From an uncultured Saprospiraceae bacterium (lineage in GTDB: Bacteria > Bacteroidota > Bacteroidia > Chitinophagales > Saprospiraceae), in the NCBI GenBank assembly GCA_937981555.1, contig CALJOK010000014.1:62001-126000 (forward strand): DNA of 64,000 nucleotides, written 5' to 3'. The notes beneath the pieces are model-generated. The model saw only the letters and a list, made by a program, of their open reading frames with translations, had not been told where the DNA came from and searched no databases. This document shows positions 61,302 to 64,000 of this stretch, piece by piece (position 1 is the stretch's first letter; every line of letters starts with the position of its first letter). The translations under genes were made by a program, and so were the position numbers.

Positions 61302-63008
61302 ATGATTAATAATAAAATAACCGAAACCATAGGTTCTAAAATCACGATTGTTACTGGACTATGGAATATTAAAAGAGATGAATTGGAAGAAGGTTGGTCT
61401 CGTTCTTTTGAGCATTATCTGGAGAAGTTTAATGAACTGTTAGACCTACCAAATAACCTGATTGTTTTTGGAGAAGAGGATTTAAGAGAGTTTGTTTTCA
61501 AAAAAAGGAACAAAAAAAATACTCAATTCATTGTCAGAACTCAAGATTGGTTTAAGAATGATTTTTATGATAAAATACAAATAATAAGAAATTCTGAGGA
61601 TTGGAAATTACAAGCTGGTTGGTTGCGAGAGTCCACGCAAAGTCGACTAGATATGTACAATCCATTGGTGATGTCGAAGCCTTTTTTATTAAATGATGCT
61701 AGAATATTAGACCAATTTGATTCTACTCATTTGTATTGGCTGGATGCTGGGATTACTAATACAGTTCATCCTGGTTACTTTACTCATGATAAAGTTTTAG
61801 GAAAATTGACTGATATCGATTGCATTAGTTTTATTGCATTTCCTTACGAAGCTAACAATGAGATTCATGGTTTTGATTATAAAAGATTGTGTGAACTAGC
61901 TGGAGATAAAGTTGATAAAGTTTGCCGTGGTGGATTCTTTGGCGGACCAAAATCAGGCATTGCAGAATTCAATGGCAACTATTATCAGTTGCTAAGCAGT
62001 ACTTTATCGGAAGGATACATGGGAACAGAAGAATCTTTATTTAGCATCATGCTTTATCAATATCCTTACCGCCATCAATATGCGTTGATAGAAAAAAATG
62101 GTTTAATAGGTACTTTCTTTGAAGCGGTTAAAAATGACAATTATACTTTTTTAACTCAAGAAAAAAAAGGAGGCAATATCAATAATCTCGATATCAAAAA
62201 TACTGCACTTTATGTGATTACGTTCAATAGCCCTAATCAGGTGAAGGCATTAATTAAATCGATGTTAGCTTATGATAAAGATTTTGTAGAAAAACCAAAA
62301 TGGATAATATTGGATAACTCTTCTGATTTATCCACGACTCCTGAGTATAAAAAAATCTGTGAGGAGCATGATATTCTTTATATCAAAAAAGATAATTTAG
62401 GTATCTGTGGTGGCAGACAATTCATCGCAGAACATGCAGAGGAAAATGATTATGATTACTATTTCTTTTTTGAAGACGATATGTTTTTCTATCCGAAAGA
62501 AGGAGAGGTTTGCAAAAATGGTTTCAATCGATATGTAGAAAATTTATATAAAAAATCATTACAGATTATCAAGAAAAATAATTTTGATTTTCTAAAACTT
62601 TCCTTTACTGAGTTTTTTGGAGATAACAGAATTCAATGGGCATGGTATAATGTACCACAATCTTTTCGAGAAAAAAAATGGCCTGAAAATTCACAATTGC
62701 CAACGCAAGGACTTTCCCCTGATGCTCCAAAAACGGTATTTAACAAAATAGATGTTCATGAAGGCATACCTTATGTTAATGGTGAAATTTATTATTGCAA
62801 TTGGCCACAAGTTGTTTCGAGAATCGGAAATAAAAAAATGTTTTTGACTGAAAAATGGGCTAATCCATTTGAGCAAACATGGATGTCATATATATATCAA
62901 GAAACGATTAAAGGAAATATTTATCCAGGTATTCTTTTGTTATCGCCAACGGAACATGACCGATTTGAACATTATGATGGAAGTCTAAGGAAGGAATCTG
63001 GACTATAA
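61302..63008 (+). CDS. Two-domain glycosyltransferase (HtrL/YibB-like plus GT2-like)
   Basis: A 568-residue protein. The N-terminal half (about 10-275) is of the HtrL/YibB-WlaTC family: 'ITIVTGLWNIKRDELEEGWSRSFEHYLEKF' (in pieces), 'LQAGWLRESTQSRLDMYNPLVMSKPFLLNDA' (in pieces), 'LYWLDAGITNTVHPGYF', 'CRGGFFGGPKSGIAEFNG', 'GYMGTEESLFSIML'. The C-terminal half (about 300-560) is a GT-A glycosyltransferase: 'ALYVITFNSPNQVKALIKSML', 'WIILDNSS', 'NLGICGGRQFIAEHA', 'YYFFFEDDMFFYP' with the EDD metal motif. Two sugar transfers by one chain are likely. It follows the carbamoyltransferase remnant and GT60 gene as one operon. Confidence 0.83.
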   Translation: MINNKITETIGSKITIVTGLWNIKRDELEEGWSRSFEHYLEKFNELLDLPNNLIVFGEEDLREFVFKKRNKKNTQFIVRTQDWFKNDFYDKIQIIRNSEDWKLQAGWLRESTQSRLDMYNPLVMSKPFLLNDARILDQFDSTHLYWLDAGITNTVHPGYFTHDKVLGKLTDIDCISFIAFPYEANNEIHGFDYKRLCELAGDKVDKVCRGGFFGGPKSGIAEFNGNYYQLLSSTLSEGYMGTEESLFSIMLYQYPYRHQYALIEKNGLIGTFFEAVKNDNYTFLTQEKKGGNINNLDIKNTALYVITFNSPNQVKALIKSMLAYDKDFVEKPKWIILDNSSDLSTTPEYKKICEEHDILYIKKDNLGICGGRQFIAEHAEENDYDYYFFFEDDMFFYPKEGEVCKNGFNRYVENLYKKSLQIIKKNNFDFLKLSFTEFFGDNRIQWAWYNVPQSFREKKWPENSQLPTQGLSPDAPKTVFNKIDVHEGIPYVNGEIYYCNWPQVVSRIGNKKMFLTEKWANPFEQTWMSYIYQETIKGNIYPGILLLSPTEHDRFEHYDGSLRKESGL

Positions 63009-63009
63009 T

Positions 63010-63186
63010 CTAATAATCGCAGCGAAGATGTTTATATAATTTAATATCATTTTGATTGTTCCCAGTTACAATATCTATCACATTATCTGGAGCACCATAA
63101 TGTTTTCCCAAAATAGATTTATTTGAATTAGTTGGGGAAATATTTCTAGACATATCATCGAGGTATTTTAGAAGGATAAATGGTGC
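63010..63186 (-). pseudogene. C-terminal remnant of a decayed gene
   Basis: On the minus strand a 58-codon frame without a suitable start runs to TAG: APFILLKYLDDMSRNISP, then TNSNKSILGKHYGAPDN, VIDIVTGNNQNDIKLYKHLRCDY. The composition and the 'FILLKYLDDM' and 'LYKHL' pieces read like the end of a sulfotransferase-type protein, but the family is not certain. The frame closes at its 5' end with TAA (63187-63189). It is convergent with the glycosyltransferase, one base after its stop. Confidence 0.5.
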
Positions 63187-63230
63187 TTAATATTTTGTTA
63201 GAACTCTTAACAATATCCACATTATTATAA

Positions 63231-63269
63231 AATAAGGCTTGAGTATCTTTGAGAAACTCGAGCCTTATT
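63231..63269. terminator. Terminator between the glycan cluster and tatA
   Basis: AATAAGGCTTGAGT (63231-63244) pairs with ACTCGAGCCTTATT (63256-63269) with one wobble, between convergent genes. The rest of 63187-63387 shows no gene. Confidence 0.75.
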
Positions 63270-63387
63270 TATTTATCAATAATGATATGCCACGAAATTT
63301 ACCCAGCAAGCTAGGTTACGCATTAGTCACGAAATAAAAATTAAGTGCTTTTCATAAAATAGAAATTAGATTTTCTTAGAAAAATGA

Positions 63388-63615
63388 CTAACCGTTAGAA
63401 TTACCTTCTTCCTTTTTTTTGCCTTCTACTTCTTTCATTCCTTGTTTCAATTCGTCTTCGATAGTTGATCGAGCGCTATTGAATTCTCGAATACCTTTTC
63501 CAACGCCTCTCATAAGTTCAGGAATTTTTTTCCCGCCAAACAAAAGTAGTATTGCAAAAAAGATCATTAAAATTTCAGGACCACCTAATCCACCGAACAT
63601 TAATAAATAATTCAT
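63388..63615 (-). CDS. tatA: Twin-arginine translocase subunit TatA/TatE
   Basis: A 75-residue Tat component that forms the pore for folded proteins. The family pattern is complete: short periplasmic N-terminus, membrane helix (about residues 12-27, [16 protein letters not shown]), the '[20 protein letters not shown]' hinge and amphipathic helix (in pieces), and a charged Lys/Glu-rich tail. tatC is not in the window. It lies close to a gene whose product has a twin-arginine-like signal, though TatA is present in most Bacteroidota and the closeness may be chance. Confidence 0.93.
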   Translation of the reverse strand: MNYLLMFGGLGGPEILMIFFAILLLFGGKKIPELMRGVGKGIREFNSARSTIEDELKQGMKEVEGKKKEEGNSNG

Positions 63616-64000
63616 AATTATTTTTTTTAATTATTAATACAAAATATGAGGGGGCGATTTCTTATAAAAAAAAATCACTCATAGTCGTACTACAAAATTA
63701 CATTTTTTTTTAACCGCTTGTATATCAATCTGCAAAACTTGCTTAAATACCTCCTATTTTAACAAGAATTTTCCCTTTAAATAATTAGACACTTTTACTG
63801 GTCATTTGTTTAATGCTTAAATCAAGTATTTTTTGAAAAAAAAATAAAAAAGAGGTGCACCTTTTTTGAAAAAAGACTTAATACTTACGAACAAATCACG
63901 GGTATTTTTTTTTCCGATGAAGTCTAATAGAGTAAGAGAATTCCATCACACCGGTTGTTATATTCTAAAAATTTATATCTTTTCACAAATTGTGCATTGT
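63616..64000. other. Right-edge non-coding region
   Basis: No gene is seen in 385 bases. CAAAATTA at 63693-63700 reads TAATTTTG on the minus strand and may be the tatA -7 element. An imperfect inverted repeat, AAAAAAGAGGTG/CACCTTTTTT (63848-63867), looks like a terminator for a gene beyond the edge or a site in its leader. Confidence 0.35.

Overview
The window is an AT-rich chromosome segment of a member of the Bacteroidota, most likely of the Saprospiria type. Direct signs are two type IX secretion (T9SS) C-terminal sorting domains, a TonB-dependent receptor with an N-terminal carboxypeptidase-like domain, DUF4270 and DUF4290 proteins, a CarB without its MGS domain, a one-domain 'glycogen synthase', the 33-residue bL38/AURKAIP1-type protein, almost no Shine-Dalgarno sequences, and promoters of the TTG-N19/20-TAnnTTTG type. 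The Saprospiria placement is inferred from family resemblance and is less certain than the phylum. One tRNA (Phe) is present; there are no rRNA genes, CRISPR array, prophage or complete insertion sequence.

Layout: 1-11.2 kb holds a cut-off secreted protein, an ABC permease, a GAF-PP2C phosphatase, a TPR/SHOCT membrane protein, a CBS protein, a CsgG-like secreted protein and a histidine kinase/TonB-receptor pair. 11.2-18.7 kb holds purine nucleoside phosphorylase, the rimP-nusA-infB translation/transcription block and an O-antigen ligase-like protein. 18.7-23.3 kb holds a helical-repeat protein and a 1012-residue T9SS cargo. 23.7-36.2 kb is mostly housekeeping: LolD/YbbA-type ATPase, asnS, a DCC thiol protein, radA, rng, bL38, HU, yicC, gmk, apaG, recJ. 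36.3-48.2 kb has periplasmic redox and TonB-like proteins, thiL, DUF4290, glmS, DUF4270, GT5 synthase, panC, panD and AMP nucleosidase. 48.2-56 kb has carB, an MtfA-like protein, tRNA-Phe, a secreted protein, nadK and a BamA-like barrel.

The most unusual part is 56.3-63.6 kb. It holds a sulfotransferase fused to an SGNH-like domain, a surface protein with nine 14-residue Pro/Thr/Ser repeats carrying a twin-arginine-like signal and a T9SS-type tail, a GT60-type polypeptide GlcNAc-transferase, a two-domain glycosyltransferase, remnants of a NodU-type carbamoyltransferase and of a second gene, and tatA. I read this as a candidate locus for a glycosylated, sulfated mucin-like surface protein.

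RNA-level features not captured by genes: a rod-shaped, terminator-ended RNA on the minus strand at about 38.75-39.0 kb that looks like a 6S (6S-Flavo-type) RNA; an attenuator-like hairpin before rimP; a structured leader before rng; a hairpin before carB; an orphan plus-strand UUCG terminator near 28.4 kb; and a 271-bp element with inverted ends near 23.4 kb.
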